Source: an uncultured Bacteroidota bacterium
GTDB lineage: Bacteria > Bacteroidota > Bacteroidia > Flavobacteriales > Flavobacteriaceae
DNA: 64,000 nucleotides
Assembly (NCBI GenBank): GCA_913062555.1
Contig: CAJXVU010000004.1
Coordinates: forward strand, 83,422-147,421
Direction: 5' to 3'
The stretch's first letter is position 1, and every line of letters begins with the position of its first letter. This document shows, in pieces, positions 21,659 through 32,229 of the stretch. The notes under the pieces are model-generated. The model did not search any database. It saw only the letters and a program-made list of their open reading frames with translations, and was not told the origin of the DNA. Both the position numbers and the translations under genes were made by a program.

Positions 21659-22246
21659 TTAACAAATGCTTTTAAGAATTTTTTGGTGTATTTCCATTAC
21701 TTGTTGAGCTGTATCAATCAAATCAATATTAATAATAACATATTGTGATAACGCAATCTTTTTGGCATCATCCCATTGATTATTAATAACTGCTTTAATA
21801 CTTTGGGAAGTAGAGTCATCGCGCTCAATAACTCGTTGTATTCTAAGGGTTTCTGGAGCTGTAACAGTAATTATTTCATCACAACTTCGATAAGCCCCGT
21901 TTTCAAATAAAATTGCAGTTTCTTTTATTATATATGGGGATGATTGTATTGCTACCCATTTTTTAAAATGTCGTCCTACTTTTGGATGTACAATTGCATT
22001 AATCTCCTCAAGTAGTTTCTTATTATTAAATATACGATCTGCTATAAATGGTTTATTTAATTCATTATTAATATAAGATTGTTCCCCTAGTAGTGTAATT
22101 AGCTGCCGCTTTATAACTTTAGAGTTACTCATTAACTTTTTAGCCTCAAAATCTGCAATATAAATTGGTATTCCCAGATCCTGGAACATTTTAGCGACCG
22201 TAGTTTTCCCACTACCTATACCTCCCGTTATTCCTATTATTTTCAC
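21659..22246 (-). CDS. coaE: Dephospho-CoA kinase
   Basis: IIGITGGIGSGKTTVAKMFQDLGIPIYIAD; VTAPETLRIQRVIERD. Confidence 0.95.
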   Translation of the reverse strand: MKIIGITGGIGSGKTTVAKMFQDLGIPIYIADFEAKKLMSNSKVIKRQLITLLGEQSYINNELNKPFIADRIFNNKKLLEEINAIVHPKVGRHFKKWVAIQSSPYIIKETAILFENGAYRSCDEIITVTAPETLRIQRVIERDDSTSQSIKAVINNQWDDAKKIALSQYVIINIDLIDTAQQVMEIHQKILKSIC

Positions 22247-22299
22247 AAAATTAATTTTTACTTAGTCAGTAATTGTATAGTATCCTAGAACCAATAGTT

Positions 22300-23259
22300 T
22301 CATTCTACTATAATATACTCAATTCTTTTCACTTGCAATTTGGAATTTTTAACCAAGTCTGGTTGTTGTACTATTTTAGGAATAAGATAAGAGTCTTGAA
22401 CATTAAGTGTATTATAATCGCATTCTACAATAAAGCTAGCTGAAGAAATACTGTTAAAATTGCTCAAACTTGTATAGTAAATTACTGGAACTACTTTTGG
22501 ATAGTATTTAACCTGAATGCCGTTAGGAACGTTAATCACATTAATTGGAACGTCAATTGTACCTTCTGTGAACTTTTCCACAGCACCTGACACCTCAATA
22601 CTTTCATGTGAATACTTCAAATCCTGATCTTTTTTTGGAAGTTTCAACTTTACATTAGTCAAAATATTTGAATTGATATTTTCTAATAACAAGAGTTCAG
22701 TAAATATTTCAGAAATTGAATCTGTCAAAATTTTTGGACCTATGACTTTTATCGAGTCTGGTACTAAATTAAATGTTTCTGTTAAATCAAATCCCGATAA
22801 AAATTTTATATCAGAATTTAGTACAAGTGGAACTTTCTTTACTGTATTACGATCATACCTAAACCGAAGCGTATCAGGATTAATATTTTCAATTTTTACA
22901 TTGGGATCAAACTGATTAATCACATTTGACAATTCTCGTTTTTCTATCCAATTAAAATGTGTTGGTGTTTTATCAAGATTTTTAAAATCGATGTCTATTG
23001 TTGGCGATGAAAAATAATATTTAATATGCTTAAATCCGTAAGTTGTTAAGGTAATGCGAATGACATTAGTAGAATCTTTAATTACCACCATATCTTCAGG
23101 CACATTTAAAGCATTAATGTTAAACAGAAAAGTTTGTGTATAATCTCTAGAAAGCTTTGTCAAGAGTGAAAACAATACAGCTATTAAAATGAACAGGGCA
23201 AATACATTGGCTCTCTTACTTTTAAAATAGGGGATTATTTTACGATTTAATACACTCAT
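22300..23259 (-). CDS. YbbR-like domain-containing protein
   Basis: Single N-terminal TM followed by YbbR-like repeats; position between glycosyltransferase and coaE. Confidence 0.75.
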   Translation of the reverse strand: MSVLNRKIIPYFKSKRANVFALFILIAVLFSLLTKLSRDYTQTFLFNINALNVPEDMVVIKDSTNVIRITLTTYGFKHIKYYFSSPTIDIDFKNLDKTPTHFNWIEKRELSNVINQFDPNVKIENINPDTLRFRYDRNTVKKVPLVLNSDIKFLSGFDLTETFNLVPDSIKVIGPKILTDSISEIFTELLLLENINSNILTNVKLKLPKKDQDLKYSHESIEVSGAVEKFTEGTIDVPINVINVPNGIQVKYYPKVVPVIYYTSLSNFNSISSASFIVECDYNTLNVQDSYLIPKIVQQPDLVKNSKLQVKRIEYIIVE

Positions 23260-24269
23260 TGTTTTATTTTAAAAAATAAATTTGGAAACTGTTGTTCAAC
23301 ATCTTTATTAGAAACAAATAATAGTATGGTAGATTTTAAAAAACCATAGCCATAGCCAAAAAATTGAATAGCAACTGCAAGCAAAGAGAACAACGCAACT
23401 TTTAAATTTGTCGTTTTAATCAAAGCTAGCAAAAAGCAACTCATGAAATATATGCCATAAATTTTTAACGGTAAATTAAATCCGATTAATGCAAGTATAA
23501 CAGCGCTAATGAGCCCTAAGTTAAACAAGCTAGGAAACCAATATGTAAGTTTTCTTGTTTCGGGATGCCATCGATTCAAAATAGGTCTAACCGATCCAAA
23601 TTTATATACTTGTTTATAAAACTTAGACCAAGAAATTCTTCGCTTATGATATACATATGCTTCGGGAATTAGTCTTGTTTTAAATCCTAATTTATTAAGT
23701 CGTATCGATAAATCTGGGTCTTCTCCTGGATGTATTCTACCAAACCCTTGTGTAGCTTCAAATGTCTCTTTAGAGATTCCCATATTAAAACTTCTAGGCT
23801 CAAATTTATTAACGCTAGATTTATTTCCCCTAATTCCTCCTGTAGTTATAAAAGATGTCATTGCAAAATTAATGGCTTTCTGGATATTACTAAAGGAATG
23901 GTGAGCTGCGTCAGGACCTCCAAAACAATCTATATACTCTGAATTTAAACTTTCCAAGACTTTATTTAAATATTGCTCTGGCAAAACGCAGTCCGAATCC
24001 AATATTATAAAATAATTGCCTTTGGCTGCACGCATTCCAAAGTTTCTGGAATCTCCAGGCCCCGAGTTTTCCTTAAAAAAATAAGAAATATTTAACCGAT
24101 CCTCAAAGCTATCCACAACGCTTTTAGAAGTTATAGTAGAACCATCTTCAATAATTACTATTTCAAAATCCTTCGCGCCACTTAAAGTCTCAAAACTTTC
24201 AAGTAATTCTTTTGCCTCGTCTGGTCGATTATAAATAGGAATAATAAAAGAAATATTATTTGCTGTCAT
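23256..24269 (-). CDS. Glycosyltransferase family 2
   Basis: SFIIPIYNRPDEAKELLESF, VIIEDGS, LDSDCVLPE. Confidence 0.93.
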   Translation of the reverse strand: MTANNISFIIPIYNRPDEAKELLESFETLSGAKDFEIVIIEDGSTITSKSVVDSFEDRLNISYFFKENSGPGDSRNFGMRAAKGNYFIILDSDCVLPEQYLNKVLESLNSEYIDCFGGPDAAHHSFSNIQKAINFAMTSFITTGGIRGNKSSVNKFEPRSFNMGISKETFEATQGFGRIHPGEDPDLSIRLNKLGFKTRLIPEAYVYHKRRISWSKFYKQVYKFGSVRPILNRWHPETRKLTYWFPSLFNLGLISAVILALIGFNLPLKIYGIYFMSCFLLALIKTTNLKVALFSLLAVAIQFFGYGYGFLKSTILLFVSNKDVEQQFPNLFFKIKQ

Positions 24270-24327
24270 AGCTCACAAAGATAATTATTCCATAAATATA
24301 AGTACCCTAAATATTTTGTAATAAAAA

Positions 24328-24353
24328 ACCTCGCTAAATAAATTAGCGAGGTT
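24328..24353 (-). terminator. Intrinsic terminator hairpin after the T9SS protein gene
   Basis: AACCTCGCTAA...TTAGCGAGGTT perfect inverted repeat with flanking A/T runs. Confidence 0.8.
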
Positions 24354-24375
24354 AAATAAATTAATTATAATTTAA

Positions 24376-25920
24376 TTATCGTTTTATAATTTGTTTTGTT
24401 TCGGTAATACCATTAATTGTAACTCGTACAAAATATGCTCCCGTATTTAAGCTAGACATATCTATCTCACTAGTTAATTTATTAGGTGCTAAACGAATTA
24501 CTTCCTGACCTAGCATATTGTAAATTGAAACATTTTCAATAGTGCTCTGTGCTTTTAAATTAAGAGTAGTATTCACCGGGTTAGGGTAAAATTTGAATTT
24601 GTTTATCTCAACATTTTCAACTGCAAGTGGTGGAGAATCTGGAGACCAAACTTTAATTGTAAAGTTCCCATTATCCACATAATTTGCGTGGTTTGTTGGA
24701 TAAAAATTAAATACTCTCACATAATAAGTATCTCCTACCGTTAAACCTGTTGCGTTAATTTCTTCAAAAGAACTCGTCGTCCCTGCATTTGCATCAATAC
24801 AAATTACGACAACTGGAGTATCTCCACATGCATTTGAATATAAAACTGCAACACCATCAAAGTTTAAGTCGAATCTAATATTAACATTAGCTGTTTTGGC
24901 AACAAAAGAATACCAAACATCCTCTTCAGGAGTTCCTGTACATTCTGCAGCAATTCCAGAATCAGAAGAATCATCAATAGTACCATTAGTTGGGGTCGCT
25001 GCATCTGCATCAACAGTATCAGTTTCTTGTACAATAACCGTAGCATCTGTACATTCATCATTAGTTGGTGCTGTTGAAAATGTGTATGGTCCAGACCAAG
25101 CACTAGTATCTCCTCCAGTACAATCAGCTCTAACATAAACATCATAGGTATTACTTGCTGTCAAGCTTGAAAAATCATGAGTTCTATTTGGTGTAATCCC
25201 TGAAGCTGTAGCGGTTCCTGTTGGGGATCCACCTCCGGTGTTATCAACGAGTTCAACATCCCATAAAGTTTCTGTACCACCTGGTCCAGAACTCCAATTA
25301 AAAGTAGCTCCTGTCGCAGTAACACTTGCAAAGGTTCCGGCTGTTGGTTCAACACATGATGGTGGTTCTCTAACCAATACATCGTCAACAAACCATTGTG
25401 ATTTATCGGCTGCTTCATATTCATAAGCGATATAAACGGTTGCGTTTACAGGTAAGGTATAAGGACCTTTAATCCCCCAAGACTCTGCACCTGTAGCACT
25501 AGACAACAATACCCAAGTGGCAGTATTTAAATTAGCTCCGTTGTAATCTATAGAATAGTATACATTATTTACTGCAGGGGTAACAGCAAATTTTAAACTT
25601 TCATAATACGTTAATTCTGGAGCTGTTGCTCCTGATAAGTTCATAACTGGTGAAATTAACCATCGATGCTTATTTACTTCAGCACCTCCAACTTCTCCAA
25701 CAAAAAAATCGTCGAACCAAGCAGATTTTGTTCCCGAATTTGCTCTTGCGCTTGTGGCAGCCCATGTATAGGCACCAGCGGTAACATCATTATTAGCTCC
25801 AGCAGGATCGGTCCACCCTGTTGGCAAAAAACTACCTTCGAATCCTTCAGTCAGGTAGGTTTGGGCAAATAAAGCAGATGAACATGCAAGCATGGTAATT
25901 AATAGCGTAATTTTTTTCAT
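24376..25920 (-). CDS. Secreted protein with fibronectin type III domain and T9SS type A C-terminal sorting domain
   Basis: Signal peptide; FN3-like block SVTATGATFNWSSGPG...; C-terminal KFYPNPVNTTLNLKA...GAYFVRVTINGITETKQIIKR. Confidence 0.92.
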   Translation of the reverse strand: MKKITLLITMLACSSALFAQTYLTEGFEGSFLPTGWTDPAGANNDVTAGAYTWAATSARANSGTKSAWFDDFFVGEVGGAEVNKHRWLISPVMNLSGATAPELTYYESLKFAVTPAVNNVYYSIDYNGANLNTATWVLLSSATGAESWGIKGPYTLPVNATVYIAYEYEAADKSQWFVDDVLVREPPSCVEPTAGTFASVTATGATFNWSSGPGGTETLWDVELVDNTGGGSPTGTATASGITPNRTHDFSSLTASNTYDVYVRADCTGGDTSAWSGPYTFSTAPTNDECTDATVIVQETDTVDADAATPTNGTIDDSSDSGIAAECTGTPEEDVWYSFVAKTANVNIRFDLNFDGVAVLYSNACGDTPVVVICIDANAGTTSSFEEINATGLTVGDTYYVRVFNFYPTNHANYVDNGNFTIKVWSPDSPPLAVENVEINKFKFYPNPVNTTLNLKAQSTIENVSIYNMLGQEVIRLAPNKLTSEIDMSSLNTGAYFVRVTINGITETKQIIKR

Positions 25921-26071
25921 GTGTATTCAATTTAGTTAAGTTTATTTTCGATTTATTAAATTTATAGCAAAATGATGATTATTAGCACATTAATCGTTAA
26001 AATATAAAATATTCACGTTGAACAGATTAACAATTAAATGGTGTGTAAATAACCCAATACTAATGTAATAA

Positions 26072-26100
26072 AAAAAACCTTGCAAATTGCAAGGTTTTTA
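26072..26100 (-). terminator. Intrinsic terminator after fabI
   Basis: AAAAACCTTGCAA/TTGCAAGGTTTTT inverted repeat. Confidence 0.85.
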
Positions 26101-26124
26101 ATTAGAGCATTATCGTTAATATGC

Positions 26125-26940
26125 TTATTCTTCCATGAAATTTTCCATAACCTCGTTACTGACACCCATATTGCTAAAACCGCCATCATTAAAGAGGTTT
26201 TGAAGCGTTACTCGTTTTGTTAAATCACTAAATAAGGATACTGTATAATTTGCACAATCTATTGCTGTAGCATTTCCTAATGGAGACATTTTATCTGCAT
26301 AAGCAATAAATCCATCAAATCCTTTAACACCTTGACCAGCAGTTGTTGGCGTAGGTGATTGAGAAATTGTATTCACTCTTACTTTTTTGTCTTTCCCAAA
26401 GAAATAGCCAAAACTACGAGCAATACTTTCTAAATAGGCTTTATTATCAGCCATGTCATTATAATCAGGAAACACACGCTGAGCTGCCATATAAGTTAGT
26501 GCAACTATACTTCCCCACTCGTTCATTGCATCGTTTTTATATAAGGTTTGCATTACTTTATGAAATGACATTGCAGAAACATCAGTTCCTTTTTGAGTCC
26601 AATCATAATTTTGGTTGGTATAAGCATTTCCTTTTCTAACATTCACAGACATTCCAATTGAATGTAAAACAAAATCAATTTTACCACCTAAAATTTCCAT
26701 AGACTGCTCTACCAAATTTTGCAAATCTTCTAAAGAAGTTGCATCGGCTGGAATAATTTGAGAACCTGTTTTTTCTGCAAGATCCTTAATTTGTCCCATT
26801 CTCATAGCAATTGGCGCATTTGTAAGAACAAATTCACCGCCTTCTTCATGTACTCGTTCTGCTGTTTTCCAAGCTATCGAATTGGCATCTAAGGCACCAA
26901 ATATGATTCCCTTTTTTCCTTTTAATAAATTGTATGACAT
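26125..26940 (-). CDS. fabI: Enoyl-[acyl-carrier-protein] reductase FabI
   Basis: LKGKKGIIFGALDANSIAW; LTYMAAQRVFPDYNDMADNKAYLES. Confidence 0.95.
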   Translation of the reverse strand: MSYNLLKGKKGIIFGALDANSIAWKTAERVHEEGGEFVLTNAPIAMRMGQIKDLAEKTGSQIIPADATSLEDLQNLVEQSMEILGGKIDFVLHSIGMSVNVRKGNAYTNQNYDWTQKGTDVSAMSFHKVMQTLYKNDAMNEWGSIVALTYMAAQRVFPDYNDMADNKAYLESIARSFGYFFGKDKKVRVNTISQSPTPTTAGQGVKGFDGFIAYADKMSPLGNATAIDCANYTVSLFSDLTKRVTLQNLFNDGGFSNMGVSNEVMENFMEE

Positions 26941-27111
26941 GTTATAATTGGTTTATATTTAAGTTATTTGAAGTGGCAAAGATAATATTAAATTAAGAAT
27001 TTTAATAAATTCTGTTATTCAGATTTTAATATTACATAATTGTTACTAAAATAGAATAAGGAAATGAAACTTTTGAATCAAAATTAATGGTCAAAATAGT
27101 CTATTAATATC

Positions 27112-28764
27112 TTAATTCAACAATTGTTTTGCATGGGCAATTGCAGATCCAGTCATATCTTTTCCTCCTAACATTTGTGCAATTTCTACAATTCGTTCTT
27201 CCGAATTTAATTTCACCAGATGAGTTATTGTTTTGTTATCAATATCTGCTTTATATACTTTATAATGCGTATCTCCTTTTGCGGCAATCTGTGGTAAATG
27301 TGTAATAGTAAAGACTTGCATTGACCTACTCATTTGCTGCATTATAGTTGCCATTCTATTGGAGATTTCTCCAGAAACTCCAGTATCAATTTCATCAAAC
27401 ATGATAGATGGTAGTTGTATATATTTTGCCAATATTGATTTTACAGCTAACATTATTCTCGAGAGTTCCCCACCAGAAGCTGCCTTTTTTAAAGGCTTAA
27501 AATCACCCCCTTTATTAGCTGTAAATAAAAATGACAAGCTATCCTTTCCATTATTTAAAAAATCATCATTAAAGTTTAAAGAAATATTAAACTTAGCATT
27601 TTCCATTCCTAAATTTGAAAGTAAACTCTCTAATTGTTCAGTTAATTTAGGGATAGCCGCCGCTCGTTGATCGTGAATTAACTCCGCAATTTTATCCAAG
27701 CCTTTAACTATTGTGTCAATGGCTTTTTGATTATCCTCTATTTCGGTATCTATATTTTCTGTTGCTATTACCGTCGTCGATAATTTATTTTGAACATGCA
27801 ATAATTCATCAATTGAACCTACGGCATGCTTCTGAAATAAGTTATGAATGCTTTGTAATTGACCGTTGATTACTTCTAATCGATTTGGATCTACTTCAAT
27901 CCGTTCTTGAGCCGATTCTACTTCATTAAATACATCATTTAACTCAATTAAAGCACTATTCACACGATTATATAAATCGGTGTAATTGTCTGACATGTTA
28001 GACAATTTCTGAGCGCTATTCTTCAAAGAAGTTAAAGCTTGAAGAATACCAATTTGTTCTTCACTTAACAATTGATTAGCCTGCAACAACCCTTCACCAA
28101 TGGCTTCGATATTATTTAATATTTTATATTCTGATTCAAGTATTTCCAAGGTACCAGAAACCAGTTTAGCTGCTTCTAATTCATTCAATAAAAACAAATT
28201 ATAATCGTACTCTTTAATTGCATTAGCTTTATGCTCTTGAAGTGCTACGAGTGTCTTTTTAATGTTTTTATAGTCTTTTAATTTTAGCTTATAATCCTGT
28301 AAGTATTGTTCGTTATTTGCCAGGGCATCAATAATTTGAAATTGAAAATCATCATTGGCGAGCTCCATAGTTTGATGCTGTGAATGAATATCAATTAAAT
28401 AGGCTCCTAATGCTGCTAAAGCATTTAGATTGACTGGAGAATCGTTTACAAAGGCCCTTGATTTTCCTGAAGGTAAAATTTCACGTCGAATTATTGTTTC
28501 TGATTCATAATCTAAGTCTTCATTTTTAAAAAATGATTTTAAATTATATCCGCTAATATCGAAAGTGGCTTCAATAATGCATTTCTTCGAAGTATCTTTA
28601 ACATTGGTAAGGTCTACTCGTTTTCCCAAAACTAGAGATAATCCACCTAAAAGAATTGATTTTCCCGCTCCAGTTTCACCTGTTATAATGGTTAACCCAT
28701 TACCAAAACCAACATGAAGGTAATCAATTAAAGCATAATTTTTTATAGATAAAGATGTAAGCAA
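27112..28764 (-). CDS. recN: DNA repair protein RecN
   Basis: GLTIITGETGAGKSILLGGL; LSRIMLAVKSIL; MFDEIDTGVSGEIS. Confidence 0.96.
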   Translation of the reverse strand: MLTSLSIKNYALIDYLHVGFGNGLTIITGETGAGKSILLGGLSLVLGKRVDLTNVKDTSKKCIIEATFDISGYNLKSFFKNEDLDYESETIIRREILPSGKSRAFVNDSPVNLNALAALGAYLIDIHSQHQTMELANDDFQFQIIDALANNEQYLQDYKLKLKDYKNIKKTLVALQEHKANAIKEYDYNLFLLNELEAAKLVSGTLEILESEYKILNNIEAIGEGLLQANQLLSEEQIGILQALTSLKNSAQKLSNMSDNYTDLYNRVNSALIELNDVFNEVESAQERIEVDPNRLEVINGQLQSIHNLFQKHAVGSIDELLHVQNKLSTTVIATENIDTEIEDNQKAIDTIVKGLDKIAELIHDQRAAAIPKLTEQLESLLSNLGMENAKFNISLNFNDDFLNNGKDSLSFLFTANKGGDFKPLKKAASGGELSRIMLAVKSILAKYIQLPSIMFDEIDTGVSGEISNRMATIMQQMSRSMQVFTITHLPQIAAKGDTHYKVYKADIDNKTITHLVKLNSEERIVEIAQMLGGKDMTGSAIAHAKQLLN

Positions 28765-28856
28765 ACTCGAATAATAATTAAAAATTAAGAAAACAAACTA
28801 CGCTATTTTTTTAGCAGAAAACAAGTCTTAAACTTAAAATAAGCTGTTTATAGCAT

Positions 28857-29744
28857 TTAGAAACTAATGTTCCTCCATTTACTAGAATGTAGAGGTGCAA
28901 TTGTAGTTAGGGTGGACATCAATTCTGAGATATTAACATTTGGGCCATCGCTAAAAATATCTTCTATTTCCGAGGCCTTTGCATCAAAGAATACTCTTAA
29001 AATAAATGAATTTGGCCTACGTCTATTCATGTTTTGTAGCTCCTTGATCGCTAAAGCGATATTTTCCTTCCCTTTTTTAGCACTTTGTTGCATTTGGTCT
29101 AATGCTCCAATATGATAATTATATAATACGCTTCTAAATTCTTTATACGTAGGAGACATAATATTATCCATTAAAGTAAATCGCGATTGCAATCCATCTT
29201 CTGGTTTCCATCCTTTGAACGCCCCTTGTTGTGAATAACTCAATATATTTCTAGCCTGTTGATAATGGCTTTCTCCTCCTCGCATTTCAAACGAATCGGC
29301 ATCCATGCCCAAAATCATATATACATGAAAAGCCAGTACCGAAACTAAGTTAGATTCAAACTGTGAAGGATTATATATGATATTCTGAAATTCTTGATAT
29401 CTGAATGAAAAATCTCTATCATTAAAATTATAAATTGGCGAACTATAAGAAGAGTTAAAGACTGGTCGTGAAGACCTTACTTGAATTGAAGCTTGAAAAA
29501 CGTTATTATCATAACTTGTAATATTTATTACCATGCTACAATTAATACGCTCATTAGCAGAAAATGATTTAGTTGTCCAATGGGTATTATTAATAAACTC
29601 TTTCAATTGATTTTCTAAAGTCTTAAAAACTTGAACATTCTCATTACCTGTTTGTTGCGCATTTACAACAACATCGCAGTTTAATTCCTGAGATATAGAC
29701 ATTAGAGAAAACAAAAATGAAAGTACAAATAATATATTACGCAT
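28857..29744 (-). CDS. DUF4835 family protein
   Basis: Signal peptide, ELNCDVVVNAQQTGNENVQVFKTLENQLKEFINNTHWT; conserved Bacteroidota context next to coaBC. Confidence 0.88.
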   Translation of the reverse strand: MRNILFVLSFLFSLMSISQELNCDVVVNAQQTGNENVQVFKTLENQLKEFINNTHWTTKSFSANERINCSMVINITSYDNNVFQASIQVRSSRPVFNSSYSSPIYNFNDRDFSFRYQEFQNIIYNPSQFESNLVSVLAFHVYMILGMDADSFEMRGGESHYQQARNILSYSQQGAFKGWKPEDGLQSRFTLMDNIMSPTYKEFRSVLYNYHIGALDQMQQSAKKGKENIALAIKELQNMNRRRPNSFILRVFFDAKASEIEDIFSDGPNVNISELMSTLTTIAPLHSSKWRNISF

Positions 29745-30951
29745 TGAATTGTTTTAAAATTTCATCCATCAAATCTTTAGCGACCTCAGCTTTAGATTTT
29801 AGGCCATAGTTAATACTATTTTCGTTTTTATCGATAATAGTTACTTTATTGGTGTTTCCGCCAAAACCAGCACCATCATCGTTTAACGAATTTAATACAA
29901 TTAAATCTAAATTCTTCTTTTTTAACTTAGCAATTGCATTTTCCAATTCGTTATTAGTTTCCAAAGCAAAACCAACAAGTATTTGCTGTTGCTTTATTTC
30001 GCCTAAAGATGCCAATATATCCTTAGTCTTTTCTAACTCTAAGTTTAACGTTGAAGCAGCCTTTTTTATTTTTTGCTCAGCAATAAATTTTGGTTTATAA
30101 TCTGCAACTGCAGCTGAAAGAATTGCAATATCCGAATTTTCAAAATACTTATGACTGGCAATATACATGTCATTAGCACTTACTACGGGTATTACTGTAA
30201 TTAAATTATTATTATTAATGCTTTGATGTGTTGGTCCAGAAACCAAGATTACCTTTGCCCCTAGAGATGCAGCAGCATTGGCAATTTCAAAGCCCATTTT
30301 ACCACTAGATTGATTTCCAATAAAACGAACAGGATCTATAGCTTCATGTGTTGGGCCAGCTGTAATTAACACCTGTTTACCGTACAGAGGCAAACCCTTT
30401 ACAATATCATTTTCTAAAAAAGCGATAATATATTCTGGTTCAGCCATACGACCTTTCCCTACCAAACCACTAGCAAGCTCGCCACTGGTAGCCGGTATCA
30501 TTATATTACCAAAGCTTTCTAATTTTTCAATTGAGTTATTGGTGGATTCATGCTTGTACATATCGAGATCCATGGCAGGTGCAAAATACACTGGGCATTT
30601 TGCAGATAAATAAGTGGCCAGTAATATATTATCACTATTACCAGATGCCATTTTGGACATTGTATTAGCAGTTACAGGGGCAATTAAAAATAAATCGGCC
30701 CAAAGTCCTAACTCTACATGATTATTCCATGTTGCATTATCGTCATCTTCATTTGTAAAAGATGATATTACGGGATGTTTTGAGAGTGTTGATAAGGTTA
30801 AGGGGGTAACGAAGTCTTTAGAAGCAGGTGTCATTACGACTTTCACGTTAGCACCTGCTTTTATAAATAACCTTACTAAGGATGCTGTTTTATAAGCAGC
30901 AATACCAGCAGTTATGCCTAAAAGTATATTTTTACCACTTAAAATAGACAT
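29737..30951 (-). CDS. coaBC: Bifunctional phosphopantothenoylcysteine decarboxylase/phosphopantothenate-cysteine ligase
   Basis: ILLGITAGIAAYKTASLVR; TAGPTHEAIDPVRFIGNQSSGKMG. Confidence 0.96.
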   Translation of the reverse strand: MSILSGKNILLGITAGIAAYKTASLVRLFIKAGANVKVVMTPASKDFVTPLTLSTLSKHPVISSFTNEDDDNATWNNHVELGLWADLFLIAPVTANTMSKMASGNSDNILLATYLSAKCPVYFAPAMDLDMYKHESTNNSIEKLESFGNIMIPATSGELASGLVGKGRMAEPEYIIAFLENDIVKGLPLYGKQVLITAGPTHEAIDPVRFIGNQSSGKMGFEIANAAASLGAKVILVSGPTHQSINNNNLITVIPVVSANDMYIASHKYFENSDIAILSAAVADYKPKFIAEQKIKKAASTLNLELEKTKDILASLGEIKQQQILVGFALETNNELENAIAKLKKKNLDLIVLNSLNDDGAGFGGNTNKVTIIDKNENSINYGLKSKAEVAKDLMDEILKQFNA

Positions 30952-30960
30952 CGCTTTTTA

Positions 30961-31293
30961 TTATTCTTGAGTATCTTCTGCTTCGGTATTTCTATAATAG
31001 ATTTTGTCATTTAGCCATTCTTGAACAGCTAAAGCATGAGGTTTAGGTAATTTTTCGTAAAATTTTGACACCTCAATTTGCTCTTTATTTTCGAAAACTT
31101 CTTCAAGACTATCATTATAAGTAGCAAACTCCTCTAACTTGTCGATAAGTTCTTTTCTTATCTCTGTATTAATTTGTTCTGCTCTTCTTGAAATAACAGA
31201 AATAGCTTCATAAATATTTTGAGTAGGCGCGTCAATTTCATTTCTATTGTACGTCTCAGTATTTACAGGAGCATTAACTTTCTTTAAATCCAT
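30961..31293 (-). CDS. rpoZ: DNA-directed RNA polymerase subunit omega (Bacteroidota type)
   Basis: 110 aa; NIYEAISVISRRAEQINTEIRKEL; located between bamD and coaBC. Confidence 0.82.
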   Translation of the reverse strand: MDLKKVNAPVNTETYNRNEIDAPTQNIYEAISVISRRAEQINTEIRKELIDKLEEFATYNDSLEEVFENKEQIEVSKFYEKLPKPHALAVQEWLNDKIYYRNTEAEDTQE

Positions 31294-31305
31294 CTTTATA
31301 TATAA

Positions 31306-32121
31306 TTAACTTTTTGTATTAAATTCTTTTTGCAACTCAGTAAGTTCAATATTCTTTTTATCTGCTTCTTCAATATGTTCAGAAGTATTATATCTACTTT
31401 TAAATGAGCTGTAATATAAAATCGCATCTTTTACGCGTTCTTCCTTTTTCCACTCTACACTATTTATAGCTAATTTATAAGCCGAATCAAATTTGTAAAA
31501 CATAGCTTCTTCTCTAAAAGAAGTCCCTGGAAATTCTGATATAAAATTATCAAATGCCTTTATAGCAGCATTATAATCACCAAAGTTTACAGGTGCAATT
31601 GTATAATATTGCTTTGCAATTTCAAATGCCTTTTTTTCTAATTTATAATCTAATTCCTGTACTAGTTTAGTAGCTTCATCTATATATGAAGATCCTGGAT
31701 AGCCATTAATAAAATCTTGCAACTTCTGAATAGCATCTACGGTTTCCTTCTGCTCCTTACTATAAACAGGAGACAAATGATAAAAACTCTTTGCACCCAA
31801 GAAAGCAATTTCTTCAGCTTTCTCACTTTTAGGGTATGCACTAACAAAACGTTCTGCTTGATAATTAGAAGTATAATACTCACGCAGCTCATAGTATGCT
31901 TTGGTATGCATAAACATTAACTTTTCAGCTTGAGGCTTCCCTCGATACTTAGGTACAATTTGCAAAAAAAGACGATGTGCCTTTGCATACTTCCCAGCAT
32001 CAAAAAGGTCAGTTCCCATTTTAAATTTGGCACCTATCTCTTCAGATTTTAATGCTTTTTGATATTCACTACATGAACTAAATGTAATGGCGATAATTAA
32101 TATATAAATAAGTTTCTTCAT
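31306..32121 (-). CDS. bamD: Outer membrane assembly lipoprotein BamD
   Basis: Lipobox FSSCSEYQ, TPR-like repeats, KYAKAHRLFLQIVPKYRGKPQAEKL. Confidence 0.9.
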   Translation of the reverse strand: MKKLIYILIIAITFSSCSEYQKALKSEEIGAKFKMGTDLFDAGKYAKAHRLFLQIVPKYRGKPQAEKLMFMHTKAYYELREYYTSNYQAERFVSAYPKSEKAEEIAFLGAKSFYHLSPVYSKEQKETVDAIQKLQDFINGYPGSSYIDEATKLVQELDYKLEKKAFEIAKQYYTIAPVNFGDYNAAIKAFDNFISEFPGTSFREEAMFYKFDSAYKLAINSVEWKKEERVKDAILYYSSFKSRYNTSEHIEEADKKNIELTELQKEFNTKS

Positions 32122-32229
32122 AATTTTAAACAGAATGCAAAAGTAAGCATTTATAACGTATTTTAAAAACTATTATTTTACGCTAAAGTAAAACGAGTTA
32201 TTCCCATAAATCCATGGTTTAAGTAATAT

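Noticed and set aside
24864-25424. ORF-track entries on both strands inside the T9SS protein gene (24864-25145, 25161-25424, 24896-25138, 25238-25426)
   Set aside because: Low-complexity alternative frames of one clear coding sequence; no family features.
28857-32121. DUF4835-coaBC-rpoZ-bamD cluster as a novel system
   Set aside because: A conserved housekeeping neighbourhood in Bacteroidota, adjacent to recN as usual.
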